From: Bradysia coprophila
Taxonomy: Eukaryota; Arthropoda; Insecta; Diptera; Sciaridae
Assembly: GCF_014529535.1 (NCBI RefSeq)
Contig: NW_023503464.1
Coordinates: 911,863-975,862, forward strand
Direction: 5' to 3'
Length of the DNA: 64,000 bases
Shown here piece by piece: positions 46,441 to 60,000 of the stretch (position 1 is its first letter; every line of letters begins with the position of its first letter). Under the pieces are notes generated by a model. The model was not told where the DNA came from. It did not search any database and saw only the letters and a list, made by a program, of their open reading frames with translations. The translations under genes were made by a program, and so were the position numbers.

Positions 46441-48358
46441 ACCAGAACCAACCTTCCCGACTTGTTCAGTTGCTTTTTTACTCATTGTAGTAAGGAGATC
46501 GATTTATGATTGAAACTCAACTCAAAGCTTTATATAGATTTTGACTGAACGAGCAACCTACTTTCTGTGTAGAAGTAGTAATAGATTTTGACAAACATGG
46601 CATGATAACCGCATGGTTGCATGAATAAATTTTCTGTCATTTTTGAAAATTGGTCTCCAATCGTCAATTGTTCAGATGCATGCAATTCGATTAAACTACG
46701 CGCAATTACGGTTAAAGTATCAATTTTGCATTTACTTTGTTTTTTGTGTCGAATTAACCAACGCATTTTGGTATCCGATGCACAGTTTCCCAAACAGTTG
46801 CGTCGTTTTACCTGAATTGAGCACATAGCTTTCAAGCGAATTAAGCACGCATATAAATGTTAGCACATCCGACTTAAGACATTTTCCATATATACATTCG
46901 CAAACTGTCGTCGTTACAATGTCAACTTTATTTAATTACACATTCGCTATAATGGGTAAATATACTACACCGGTGTGCTGGCAGTGCTGGCCACTGGTAG
47001 AGATTATTGCATTACTTTTAACTAATCATAGACTTTTAATTACACTAAAATGTCGTTGCAATTACGAAAATCTTATTGATTTTTGTTTCAATTCTCGCAT
47101 ACTGTCACTAAAATGTTTAACTTTCAGTTTCGTTTCGGTTTCTGTATGGGATGGATGTGTTAATATAAAGTGTGATTTGTGTTTGTTTCCCGTTGATTAT
47201 TTTTTTTTACTTACATTCCACTTACGGTACGCATCGTCATTGCAACATAGTTTCGAGTGTAAAGCAAAGTAAATTTTCTTTGATGTCGCGTTTGCAAAAA
47301 TTGTTGGGAACTAGAAAATAAGTTGATTCAGCCTTGATGGAATTCGTGTATCAAAAATATTCTTGAGCCTGGAATCGAGTCCAAGTTTTCAAAAGTATTC
47401 TATTAAAATTGAGACCGAATGTCACAGCTCAACGAGAGGATATTCTTTGAAATCATCACGAAATTTCAAGAATTTCTTCCATTAAGAATAGGATCTGACG
47501 AAGAACTGATCAATGTACCAAGAAGTTGTTAGTATCGAATAATACTGAACATCATTTCATGAATTTGATCTCATAAATTTCAATTTCCTGTTCATCTTCA
47601 GAAGACACAATTTTGGACTTATCAGAGTTTTAAAAGTCATCGATGTTCCCAGTCAATGAAGTGCTTCGTGAAGTCTAGGATATTTTGTCGTAAAATTTGA
47701 ATTCGCTTAGGAATTTTTAAATTTTGTGCCAAAATGTCATGACCCGGACACACTTTGTTGACTGGAAACATCGATGACTTTTCAAACTCTAAAAAATCTC
47801 AAATATGTTCCGACCTAGGCAAAACCCACTGTAACAATCAAATTTCTGCATGGATAACACGTCAGGCCCCATTTTCACTAAATTGATTCTGAAAATTCTC
47901 TTGAAATTATGTTCAGTAGGTTGCTAGTAATTTCGCTATTTCGCCATGGAGCGTGAAAGTCCTACGTTTATAGTAAAAAAAAGGAATCTCGCACCGTGTG
48001 AGATTCGTTCTCTAGGGTAAAAATATCGAGCCCGTACATCTTTTTTTAATTCGTAGTTTTACAAATGTGAGCGAACTGGGCATCGATTCTCATGCCGTTC
48101 GTAACTTTAAGAATTCGTAACTTGACAGTTTTTATGGGATTTTATACACGCAAGTGTCAAGTTACGAAAATACGAGAAATTACGCGAACTCGAAATTCCT
48201 CGATAGGGCTGTGACCTCGATATGATGGAAAGCGAATGTGAAGATTATTTTGATTCTTTGGACAAATAACTATCTAGCTAAGAACGTTGTTGATCGCTAC
48301 ATATCTTCCATTTTTTCTTATTTGGTTCCACATAAGTCCAAAATGTTTTATCGGTTGC
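46441..48358. other. Gene-free stretch
   Basis: Only short unsupported frames are seen. Around 48080-48200 there is a loose inverted repeat (cgtaacttgacag / ctgtcaagttacg-like). No exon with sound splice signals was found. Confidence 0.35.
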
Positions 48359-48475
48359 TAGGAATCTCGCGTCGGCATGATTCACAATGATACAGAAAAT
48401 CACACATTTTGGATAATGAAGATGTCACTTTGTGAGTCATTGTGAATGACGCCGGCGCGAAATTCCTCATTACCG
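48359..48475. repeat. Inverted repeat MITE-like element
   Basis: aggaatctcgcgtcggcatg, then attcacaatga, faces tcattgtgaat, then gacgccggcgcgaaattcct. Arms are about 32 bp with few mismatches. Confidence 0.7.
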
Positions 48476-48609
48476 TTTGATCATCATCCAGTCTTTAATG
48501 TTCTTTGCTTTGTCCTTGCCGTAGGTAAACTTAGTGCACTAAACATCTTTGACAGTGGAGATTACTAATGCTATGTCACTTAATTCCATTAATGCCATGA
48601 TTCTTTAAC

Positions 48610-48790
48610 GAGAATCACTATTTTAAGATTCATCTGTTATTGGCAACGATGACTAAAAACGACATGCACTGGTTAGAGTGCTCTTACATTGCAAAATATT
48701 AGTTAAAACAAACGAAGTAGAAGATTTTCTGTCAAACTCTAAATGATGTTTCAAGCAAAAGAAGTATCAGACTAAATACTTATACCGCAA
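48610..48790. repeat. AACCTGT-family MITE, inverted copy
   Basis: Reads attcatctgttattggcaac, then acgaagtagaagatttt and agaagtatcagac, the family landmarks in reverse. A second partial copy in the forward sense follows at about 48930-49020. Confidence 0.6.
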
Positions 48791-49930
48791 TACATTTCCG
48801 TTTTTACACTTATCGAACTGATAACATAAAGTATTTAGTACGTAGTCAACACTGTCCTCCCATTTTAAAGCTGGGAACGATATTAAACCTCAGGATCAAT
48901 TCTATTATATACCACACCATAAACTCTTAGAAACTGCAAGCGGATCGCGATAATGTTTAAATCTGTTACTTACATTGTTCAAAATTTTGCAAAATCTTTT
49001 ACTTCATTATTTTCCAATAACTCACCATCAAGAAACTCAAACAATTGCGGAAAAGACCTAATGGAAGTGTCATAAAATACGTATAGCTTCTATTCAAAGA
49101 ACTCATTAACAGGCACCTCCAGTTTGTCATTGTCTCAGCAAAGTAGAACCAGAACAATGAAAACTTTATTGAATATAAAAAATATCTTTGAAAAATATGT
49201 ATGGGAGTACGACTACACTCGCGGTTCCAAAGGTCATATCTACTGTTCCATCAATCGGTGCATTGGCGCCCAGCTAGTGATGGTGTTCAAAGTTAGCGTT
49301 TTTTACCGATTCTGCCAGTTCATAATCTTTAAGGTTAAAGTTCCACAAGTGTCACCTCTCTACGATATTCCTTAGTCAAGAAAAATATCAAAAGGAGCGG
49401 AAAAATTAATTTAACGCAAAGATGTTTCACATGGTTTCACGAGGAAAGCGATTAAATAGTTAATTGTGGTCAAACAGTCTTCAAAAGAAGTACTAGCTAT
49501 TCGATTATAAAGGTCAAAGAGTACTTAGTACTGTGTAGAATATTCGCCCGCGCGGTTTCATAATCACGATACTTACTTCTTTTACTTATTGATCCATATT
49601 AACCCAACTGTCTGCACCAGCTTCACCATTGCTGGCGATTTTCGGCTACCCTCTTGTAATTGCTGATCTCCAGCTTCTTTACGCGAACTTTCCTTCACTG
49701 TTAAGGCTCGTTTCCTATCAGATCTACATCGTCTGTGAAAGCGGCTATCTATTTTGATGTCGTGAAAATTGTTCAATTCAAGTTTATTGACATAGCCCTT
49801 ACTACCTTCGCTAGTGCTAGATTGAACAGAATCGTTGACAGTCTGTTTCGCTGTCTTAAGTATAAATTTACTTGGTGTGCCGAATTCTTTCATTAATGTC
49901 AAAAAGTACTTCTCGATATACGCTTGTTTG

Positions 49931-50131
49931 ACCTGTCACAGACGGCAGGCATATTAACAGCTTTACTATCTGATCTATTACTTCATTTGATCTAAGATTT
50001 TCAGATTTCAGAAATCTTTTGCTTCATTTGTTTTGAACAAGATTTTTGCTGTATAATACTTCATTAGTCAGAGCTTGTCGTTTATTATAGCTGTCGTTGT
50101 CGATAACAGATGACATCCGTCTGTAACAGGT
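49931..50131. mobile_element. AACCTGT-family MITE, full-length reference copy (201 bp)
   Basis: Terminal inverted repeats acctgtcacagacgg and ccgtctgtaacaggt differ at one position. The interior has ctattacttcatttgatc, tcttttgcttcatttgtttt, agagcttgtcgtttatta and gtcgataacagatga. No coding capacity. It defines the family together with 52917-53125. Confidence 0.85.
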
Positions 50132-51084
50132 TGAAGTCTACCAGAACCTGGTATCTGCCCACATTGTATTACCAAGTCTTTTGCAAAATTTGCCTGTTGA
50201 AACTTCTAAAAAGCTTTGACTGTGTTCGAAGGGGTCAGGTAATAAAAATGTTACATTTTAGCAGGTAAAATAACCGCTTTGGATCGGATGAATTAATTAT
50301 TCAGTTATAATGCCAGTCTCGTGTCTCTCTGTATACGAGACAAAACATTGATTTTATTTACGTTGTAGTGGGTTATCGTCAGCGATATGCTGTAAAAACA
50401 ACTTTTGAATTTTCAGTATTTGAATATCGTTTTTCGCCTAAATTTAGTCTTTTTATTCTCACGATTCACATATACATACATGGACAGTGATGGTTCATTC
50501 ATATTATATATCTCTCGTTTGTATTTTCAAACTGTTATGCGTTGTTCACTATATGCATATACACACACTTCTTCCAACCATCGACCGTACCATGCAGGCG
50601 AGTTCCAATATGAAATTTCCTATATGAAAGAATTTAAAATTTGAGAAAACCAGAATAAAAATTCGAAAAAAAATTGTTTGTGAGTATTGTAAATCGAAGT
50701 ATTAAGAAGTATCCAACGGTTTTCAATGTGTTATTGTGTGTGCCACACGAGCAACGTTAAAACACACAGTTCTATTGACCGTGCCAGTCAGTCGAGCAGT
50801 CAGTATTCGATATACAGCATATAAATAAGAAAGTGTTTCGCGCCGACGATGGTGTAATTGTAACACGCACGTGAACTATATTTATCTATTGAAATTTAGA
50901 ATCAACATATTTTCGTCGAAGATTGTCAGGCCCTCTCTGAACTATCCGAACCAGCTAAACAAACAGTATCGTGTGTGCGACATTGTGTGTGATTCAAATT
51001 GTGAATGGAATTTTGGTTGAATTGATTTATTCCATCAATTAACGAACAATTTATTTAGTCAGTTGGTGATTGATTGATATTGAC
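50132..51084 (+). other. Upstream region and probable 5' leader of lipase 2
   Basis: Insect-type initiator matches (tcagtcg at 50788, tcagtat at 50800) lie about 290 bases before the proposed ATG at 51085. The transcript side is A/T-rich without long frames, as expected for a 5' UTR. No TATA box was placed. Confidence 0.4.
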
Positions 51085-54000
51085 ATGGAGCCGGGACAAT
51101 ATACTGGTAAAGTGCTGACACACAACACATCTTTAAAGAATACGAAAAGTAAGATCAACAGAGTTTATAGTCAATACAATAAGTTTCTCTCTCGAAGAGA
51201 AGAGTGATGGTGCGACGATGCACCTTATAATGGTAAACTTGGATTTAATAAATTTTATATCTTATCGACGACGACGCTAGTATTTACGCTAGCTATAAAG
51301 CGAATGTTGAACTAACAAATAAACACGAAACTCGCGGTAACTCATTGCCAACAACTGCTTGCATGACCGTAATATATTTCTGTAAAATGTGGAAATATTT
51401 TATGAATAAAAGATCAATGAAAGTCAAACTCATGAATTGTAGAGACTCTATGTTTACACAGCAACAAAACTGAATGAATCAATTAGATTGGGCGAAGACA
51501 CCACAAGCTATTTTGTCCGGCTTCATTTGATTATATTTAATTGCTTTTTTTAAAGAGAGCCCATGTTGCAAGTGGTCAACATGCCGTTAGAAATGATGTC
51601 CTTCAAATTCCTACGTAGTTTCAGATTAATAGTCTCAGAGCCGGACTGGATCGAACAAGCCCTTTCCAGCGTTACATGGAGAAAATTTGCAAAAGGCCCT
51701 TCAATGCCCTTCATTGTTACAAAAATCAAAATCCAATCGGAGATCGCTCGAATGCCCATTGTGCCAGTCCGGGCCTGTATAGATTTGTCTACTGATGTAA
51801 TGTTTCCTCGTCAATTCTTTTAGTTTCACTTTTGCTTATCGTTTTGCTATGCATATAGTTATGTCGTTGATAACGTGGTCAAATGCAATACTCGAACATT
51901 GACATTCGATCTGGGATAATTCAATTGGATTCATGCATTTGCATTCTTCCCACGTATCTTTATCGGAATGTTAAGATTCTCATTCTGAGTAGAGCGAGGG
52001 CCTGTGTACAATGCGCACGTACATCTAGAGATGACGGTTAAAGAGCTGATGGCTCTTTAAATACAAATTGTCTTTCGCACAGTATTTACTCTTGGGGTGC
52101 CTCGGACACAAATTTCAGAATTTTTCTCGTAATTTAGTCCCTTTTTAGTCCCGTAACTGTTGTGGACGGTTTATCTTAGGCACTTCGTTCGGGCTACAAC
52201 TCGCGAAATTGCCTTAAAACTACCGTTCACAACAGACACGTCAGGAAAATCTAGAAAAATGTCTTTTCAAAAATAGTGCCCGCTATTCGCCCCCATGGAG
52301 GGCAAATAGCATCTACCAAAATACAAGTCTTAGAACAAAAAGTTTTCGTATCCGGTATCCGGTAGTGTAATCATAACACAGCACAAGTTTCAAGCCGTAT
52401 CCTAATGCCGGTTTGGTATGCACACATGCTCTCGGACTATGAATTTGTTCAAGAACAACGAAACAGCGACAACACTTTTTTCTTTCAATATTAAAGGGAA
52501 TCGCTTAATGCACTTTGATCAGAGAGTTCTTATACACACAATTCGTACACCACAAACTGCATACAGTGACATAATAAACACTCTGACCTTCCTCCCATCA
52601 CCGAGAATGTTTATTTTAATTAATCGTTGCAGTGACGTCGAATGTCTATTCATCTCTAATTACATTAAAACCACCAATCAGTTCAATTATAGAATCTTTT
52701 GTGGACGATTTCCATCACTTTAGAATCTGAGTATGGTTTTGGCTATTGATTAATGGCATGACTTTACGGAGTCTGCTTTTGAAGATGTTATCGCAGATGA
52801 GCGTTTTAAGGTGTTTAAAGTCATCGTTCATCATCAGTTTGTACAGTGAATAGGGTAAATGTACCAGTAATCGGCCATACATCTGAATGCGGACATTATT
52901 GTGTGTTCTGTTGTTTAACCTGTTACAAACGGTAAGCATATGACCAGTATTATTATCGGGTCTATTACTTCTTTCGATCAAAGTATTCTAATCTGTCGAT
53001 TTCAAATCTTGTACTTCAATTTTGTGAACATGTATTTTACTATATAAAAGGCCATATTATCCAGAGCTAGTCATTATCTTTGCCGTCGTTATCGATAACA
53101 GATGAATAGCCGTATGTGACAGGTTATATGGCCGGATTTAGACCGGTCCTTTTACCCTATGACAAAAACAAAGACATGTGACGATTGAATGGTCAATTGA
53201 CCATGAAAAAAGTGAATTTTTCCAAGATTTTTATTTACAGCATTCTCACCATCTTCTCGATACGACGCGAGTATTTACATGTGAACTCTTTGTTGTATGT
53301 GGTCGGTTGCTTGATGCGACGGTCGACATCGTTGAAGATTCTTTTATTTCATTTCGATTTTTTCCCCGGCTAAATCAATTAGTTTAAACTAACAAACAAG
53401 CCTTTCAGAATGATAATCTGTTGTAGTGTCCTACCCATAAACATCTTGTTTTCAATTAGAGAAACATCTGCAGAGAGCCAACTCTTGAAATGTGTGTACG
53501 AATTCATTAAGAAATATTAATCTCAATGAAAGAGGCAATTAAAATCATTACGAAAACGATTGGTCATGCATCGTACAAAATCTGATTTTCTTGAATGTGT
53601 TGTACGTGCATATGCTCAATACTCGGATACACATCGACAATAACCCGACTCGATCTATCAGTTTATTTTACCAACTTGTTTCATGTCCAACGCCAATCAT
53701 GCTAATATATTATGTTGCTCATTCTAACACCAATTCATTCACGTTTCACCAGCAGATTCGGCTCGAGAATAGATAAATAGAATTTAGTTGTTTAGCGCTA
53801 ATGGTGTTGGTTACAGAACGGGTGTTGCGTGGTTCATTTATTAACCGATAAATTCAAAATTCAAATTGAAAATTAATTCCACCATATACACGAAAATAAT
53901 GCGAATCTCGATCCAACCGACTGTTTATTGAATGTTGATTTTGGATAAAACCACACAAGAAACTCAAACAACATTCGCCCAAGTTTCCTTCTTCAATGAG

Positions 54001-57000
54001 ACGATTCATTAAATTGTCAATATAAATCGCACGTTGTATGTAAAGTGGTTCTGCATACGTTTTTTTCTTTCTCTGTTGAAATGTTAAATAACTAGTCGTT
54101 ACGTGACACGACCTAGACGTACTTGAACTAGTAGTATACTCACTACAAATCGAACAATTTTATAAATAATTTTTTTCCGTCTCGCAGTTCGCTTGATTAT
54201 TGTAGGAATATTTAGCATGAATTGACATTTGTCGGAAACCGGTAAATAATTGGGGGGTGGGAATACTTGAAAGCTTGACTTCAATCGTGGCTGCAAATTT
54301 ATTAGTTAAACTTAGTAATGGCTATATGACCAGTAACTACTTCGTATACTGGGTTAAACATCTTTGGAAGTAAAGATTCATTATGAAGATAAGAAACGAC
54401 TTTCTGATTCATCTGTTGTCGACTCCGAAGACCAAAAACGACCAACTTTGGTTAGAGTGTGCTCTTATACACAGCAAAACATTTATTAAAACAAATAAAG
54501 TAAAAGATTTTGTGTCAAACTCTAAAAAAAGCATAAACAGCCGAAATATTAGGCTCAGTAGGTTACTACTAAATAATAAAGAGCCATTAGGCAGATAACA
54601 TAAAGTACAGAAAGAAATTGTTATTATATTAGACGATTAACTCTCAGACAATTTGACAAACGGTTCTCATGTTAAAGTATTAATAGGGCTCTTTGAAGTA
54701 ATAAAGAACCGAAAGTGTCTAAGGCACTCAAGTATCAAAACTTATTTCTGATGTCTTCCGAAGCATGTGAAGTCACTTGGAAGCCAGGAACGATCGCGCA
54801 TTTGTTTACTTTAACAATAGACCACCAAATAATTTCAGAGGTTCACTTATCCTTCACAATTAAATAGACCTATTGAGAAGTGATCCAGATGTTTCACTAT
54901 TTACTAATGATATTTACAATTGCTAAATGTTTCTCATATGCAGAATGAGCACCAGCTGAATATCACCAGCTGGTGTACAAACAAAAACACTTTGTATTGT
55001 ATACAATTCAAAGACAACCTACACACAGTGCATTTCTACGTTAACGTCATCTACGCGCACATAACACGTATGAATGAAGTAAACACATTGTTAAGAATGT
55101 GTTTTGATTGTTTATCATACAATAAGTGTGTGTTAGCAGATCCAGCTGGTAATATTCAGCTGGTGCTCTTTCTGCATATGAAAAATATTTACAGGCTGTA
55201 TGTCTTGTTAAAACATTTTTTTTTACGAATTCGACTACTAACACCAAAGACTTGAGCTATATCAAAGCACTGTGCGTTGGCTATATGCTATAATCTCAAC
55301 AGTCAAAATATCAGTGTTGTGTATGGCCAAGATTTTTTTTTTTATTCAACATTTTCTAAGACGGTGTGCATATCACCTATATATTGAGTCTGTTACTGCA
55401 TTCGATCTAAGAATTTTCAACAAACTGACCAGAAATCTTTTACCTCATTAGTTTTGAGCAAACATTCTGATATATAAACTTAAGACGGCATCTATTGCTG
55501 TCATCCCTGTCGATAAGAAATTTGGTCTGGAACCAGTTCTCTGCAATAGAAATTATGTCAAAAAGTATATTTTTCAGGTAATGCGGCAGATAATTTATTT
55601 ATTTATTATGACAATTCAACAGTCTATGACAGCCAATAACAGAATCAACACATAATGTGTCCAATTAGATTACCTACTGATGGTGATGTTAAGAAAAGTT
55701 AGCTGACAGTGTGAGCAATAAAGCTTTCCGAAAGTAGGGAATCTGTCAAAAATTACCTGCGGCAGATAACGTGCCAGGCGAATGTTAGCTGCTACAGGTA
55801 ATGTACATTATTGGATGTGACGAGTAATGTTAAGCTTTTATTCACTCTAAAGCTATAGAATGTTGCTAATGGTTCAGTAACAAAGCACTAGACTCATGAT
55901 CGGGAGGTCTACGGCCTGCCGCAGGCAAATTACCTGTGACAGCAGTTCCATTTTCTGTCAGTGTGGTCGGAGACTATCTGACATTTTAAGGAATGTGGAG
56001 TTTGCATCTCGAGCAGGAGATGAGCGATGCAACCACACATGTCAAAATATCCAGCTTCAAACCATTACACGTTAGTATATTTTACTAGCGAATAGTAGTA
56101 ACAACATCTATTACGTGCAGGGAGACATTCTTTTTATTCATCTAAAGTGAGAAATGTTTGGCTGATATGTGCGTGAACTGCAACACACAGCCAAGAATCA
56201 CATGCCACATGCTTAGAAAACCGTATTTATCATGTTTCAAGCACTACTTTCGTCGCCCAACGCGTTGAAGTTAATTGCGGCTTGTCAATTTTCAGCACCC
56301 TGGACTTTACTTAAATCGTCGAGGAATGCCTCCAAATAAGTTTCTAAAAATCTAGATGTCCGTTTTGGATTTTTAGAAATTTATTTGGAGGCATTCCTCG
56401 ACGATTTAAGTAAAGTCCAAGGTGCCGAAAGTTGGCAAGCCGAAATTAAGTTCAACGTGTTACAAGTAAAATCCATTGCATAACTCGGGCTAAAAGTGAA
56501 AATTCTGGTTTTAGTGTGTTTATTGACCTCGGCTTCGCTTCGGATCAACAAAATTCACACGATAACTCATCTTTTCCCTAGTCACGTAATATTTATTTAC
56601 ATAACAAAATATAAAAAGTTGAAAAGTAGAGTTCTCGTGTGAATTTTGTTGATCCGAGGCGACGCCGACAAGAAAACAAGAATTTTCAACCGAGTTTAGT
56701 ATAATGGATTTTACATACTTTTGAAACCTAAACAAATTTTATTGTTTTCCCTAGGTGTGTAATAAGCCATTTTCTATCCAAGGGAAAGGCAAAAGCATGT
56801 ACTATTACCCTAGGGTTGTAAAGAGCTTCTTTTGTAGTTATTGTGTACATCATCTGAGATGAGAATTGAATTGTTCCTTTGTCTTGTGTTTATTGAGCTC
56901 GGCTTCGAATCGAATCAACAAAACTCACACGTACATTCGCCTCTTCAGCTTTTTATCTTTAGTTATGTGTACAACTGTTTCAGGCTTCAAGAAAAACTAT

Positions 57001-60000
57001 TGTTATCAACTGTGAAACTTTCAAATTATCATTGAAAATTTGAAATTCTTACGATTAACGACTTTAATATGTCGCCGGTGTTACGTTGAAAATCTGTCTG
57101 TCTTATCGTGCTTAGTGAACACATTAATGAGCAACCTAAATTCGTACTGCTACCTGGAATTCGGTTTTGAAAACCAAATTACTTGACTATTATATTTCCA
57201 CACATAATGGCTAGTATCATTCCGGTGAAAGAAGTCTCGTGCATATTTTAGAAATCCATATAATGTTACGTTGTTACGTTCCGTTTCTGTGAAACATGAT
57301 AGCCTGATAACCCGAAATTTAAGATAACAAGATCATGTAACAGAGCCACGCCTCCGATATCTTAATATTGTAAACATTTCGAAATATTTCCATTTTCCGC
57401 TTGGAGTACCTTTTAACAAAACACTTGACTGTTCCAGTATTGAATACAAATTACTTTCACCTTCACTAAACAATAGCTGGTTTGTGCCATAATTCACTCA
57501 TGCATCTAAAATTTGTGAATTGATCGTTGAACGATTAAATTGAAGATTTCGATAAAAATCTCACATTTTTTAACTTTAGGACTGTGGCTGGGACTGAAAG
57601 CCGCTCATGCTCAACTTGACTTGGCAAAATTGATGTTCTTTTATGGGTGAGTCTGAATCTTATGTGGTCATTCATCTACAGTAAAACTTTGATAGAGATG
57701 GGATTTAAGACGTGTTTCCAGTTTACAATATTTTGGCGCAAAATTTGAAAATACCTTAGCGAGCTCAAGCTTTGCGCCAAAAAGTCATAAACTAAAAAAT
57801 CACTTAATTCACTGGGAATATCAATGGCTTTTAAAACTTTGATGAATCTAAAATTGTTATCTCTCTATCTCTCTCTGTTACACCTCTAATACTCAACTCA
57901 GTCGCTTCACTGCAATTCCAGAGATTCATTCGAAAACCATCAAATCTATGAACTCGATCAAGCCACGGATATTCTCAAACATCCCCGGTTCGATTTAACA
58001 AGGGAAACGGCTCTGTACATCCATGGCTACATTGAAAGGCCAGAAGTCGAAAGTATTCATGTGATAGTCGATGCATATCAGAGGAACGGTGAACAGAATA
58101 TAATAATTTTGAATTGGGGAGAACTGGCCGATGGAAATTATCTGTTAGATGCTGTACAAAATGCCAAGCAGGTACGTGTAAGGCAGGGGCTATTTTTGAG
58201 AAATTATTTTTCTGAATTTTCCCAAAAAATTGTTTTGGGAGAATTTATGAAAATGTAAGAAAATTCGGAAAAATGTGGAGAACTTTAGAAAAACGGTTTT
58301 CCAAGTATAGTCTCTGTTGTAAACATTTGTAATCGAAATCGGAAATCATTTCACTTCTTCTGTCCAAATATAGTTAGGACCAAAGGTAGCCTCAGTTCTA
58401 ATTGATTTGTTCAATAATGGTCTGCAAAGAGACTTATTTCATTTAGGTAAGTTTCGGTGTTCCCTCACTTATTTCAGGAAGCTGCGGGAATTTGCTCATA
58501 GATAGGCCTCACAGATAAATGGAATTTTTGGCTAATACTTAAAACATATAATTCCAGTCATTTAAAATTCCACGAATCAATGCTAACTTTTTGCATTATT
58601 GTTCTTTGCAGAACGAATTAAGTACAATGACGCTCTTAACGATAAATCGAAAAATTAGAACGAAGTTCTGTGAGATATGAAATCTCAATATTCCCATCTG
58701 CGTAACAAGCGCCTTTTGCAATTAAACCAAAAAATTCATTTTATTATACGAGCCTATCACGCAATTTTTTTCGTTTTAATAATTTAAAATTAAACCTACC
58801 AGCTACCAGTCTAAATAAAAAAGACAAAATTTCGATTCTGTGAACAATAATCATTCAAAATCAAAATTATACACAAAAATGTGCGCCAACAATGCGAATT
58901 GAATGATTAAAGTGTGCGCACTCCAAACGTTTCAGATGTATGCATTGCACAGTGCTTTCTACGGCAATAAGATAGCCGTGCCTTTTTGCCCACAAATGTT
59001 CTCAGTGATATTTTGACCAAAATATCCGATTAATCTTCACCAAACTTTAGAGAATGAAAGTTCCACACGACTTTTAGCGGTACTCCCCAAAAAAAGTTCA
59101 AAAAGTTTTGTTTTTGTTCCCGTACGGACTCTCTCAAAAGGGCATTTGGGGTGCTATATAGCACCTCAAATGCCGTTTTGAGAGAGTTCGTTTTCATAGT
59201 AAATATTAACTTTTTGATTTGTTTTTTGGGAATATCGTTAAAAGTCGTGGGGAACTTTCATTCTCTAAAGTTTGGTGAAGATTGATCGGACATTTTGGTC
59301 AAAATATCACTCAGAACATTTGTGGGCGAAAAGGCACGGCTATCTTATTGCCGTAAAAAGCACTGTGCAATGCATACATCTGAAACGTTTGGAATGCGCA
59401 CACTTTAATCATTCAATTCGCATTGTTGGCGCGCATTTTTGTGTATAATTTTGATTTTGAATGATTATTGTTCACAGAATCGAAATTTTGTCTTTTTTAT
59501 TTAGACTGGTAGCTGGAAAGGTTTAATTTTAAATTATTAAAACGAAAAAAATTGCGTGATAGGCTCGTATAATAAAATGGATTCTTTGGTTTAATTGCAA
59601 AAGGCGCTTGTTACGCAGATGGGAATATTGAGATTTCATATCTCACAGAACTTCGTTCTAATTTTTCGAGTTATCGTTAAGAGCGTCATTGTACTTAATT
59701 CGTTCTTCAAAGAACAATAATGCAAAAAGTTAGCATTGATTCGTGGAATTTTAAATACACTTTCAATGACTGGAATTATATGTTTTAAGTATTAGCCAAA
59801 AATTCCATTTATCTGTGAGGCCTATCTATGAGCAAATTCCCGCAGCTTCCAGTGATTTGATTGCTATGTAAAATCTGTTATCACTTTCAATATCTAGTCG
59901 GGCATTCTTTGGGAGGTCAATTATCTGGAATGGTTGGTAGAAATGTCATAAAAAAGTCGAAAGGAACAATAAAGTTGAAACGGTAAGACCGACCAAATCA

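Larger units (their letters stand above)
51107..57579 (+). other. Intron 1 of lipase 2 (if the 51085 exon is right)
   Basis: It is filled with MITEs and hairpins (listed separately). 51550-51820 has open frames on both strands with no recognisable protein. 57010-57579 shows nothing nameable. Confidence 0.5.

Noticed and set aside
46919..47272. 117-residue plus-strand frame
   Set aside because: Composition is like the surrounding AT-rich DNA, with no domain, promoter or splice evidence.
49582..49902. 106-residue minus-strand frame with basic, Ser-rich composition
   Set aside because: It lies between MITE copies, has no recognised domain and no clear splice partners. It could be a repeat-derived frame, so it was not called as a gene.
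51550..51823. Open frames on both strands in a slightly GC-richer block
   Set aside because: No known protein is recognised, both strands are equally open, and it sits in lipase 2 intron 1. It may be a captured gene fragment but is not supportable.
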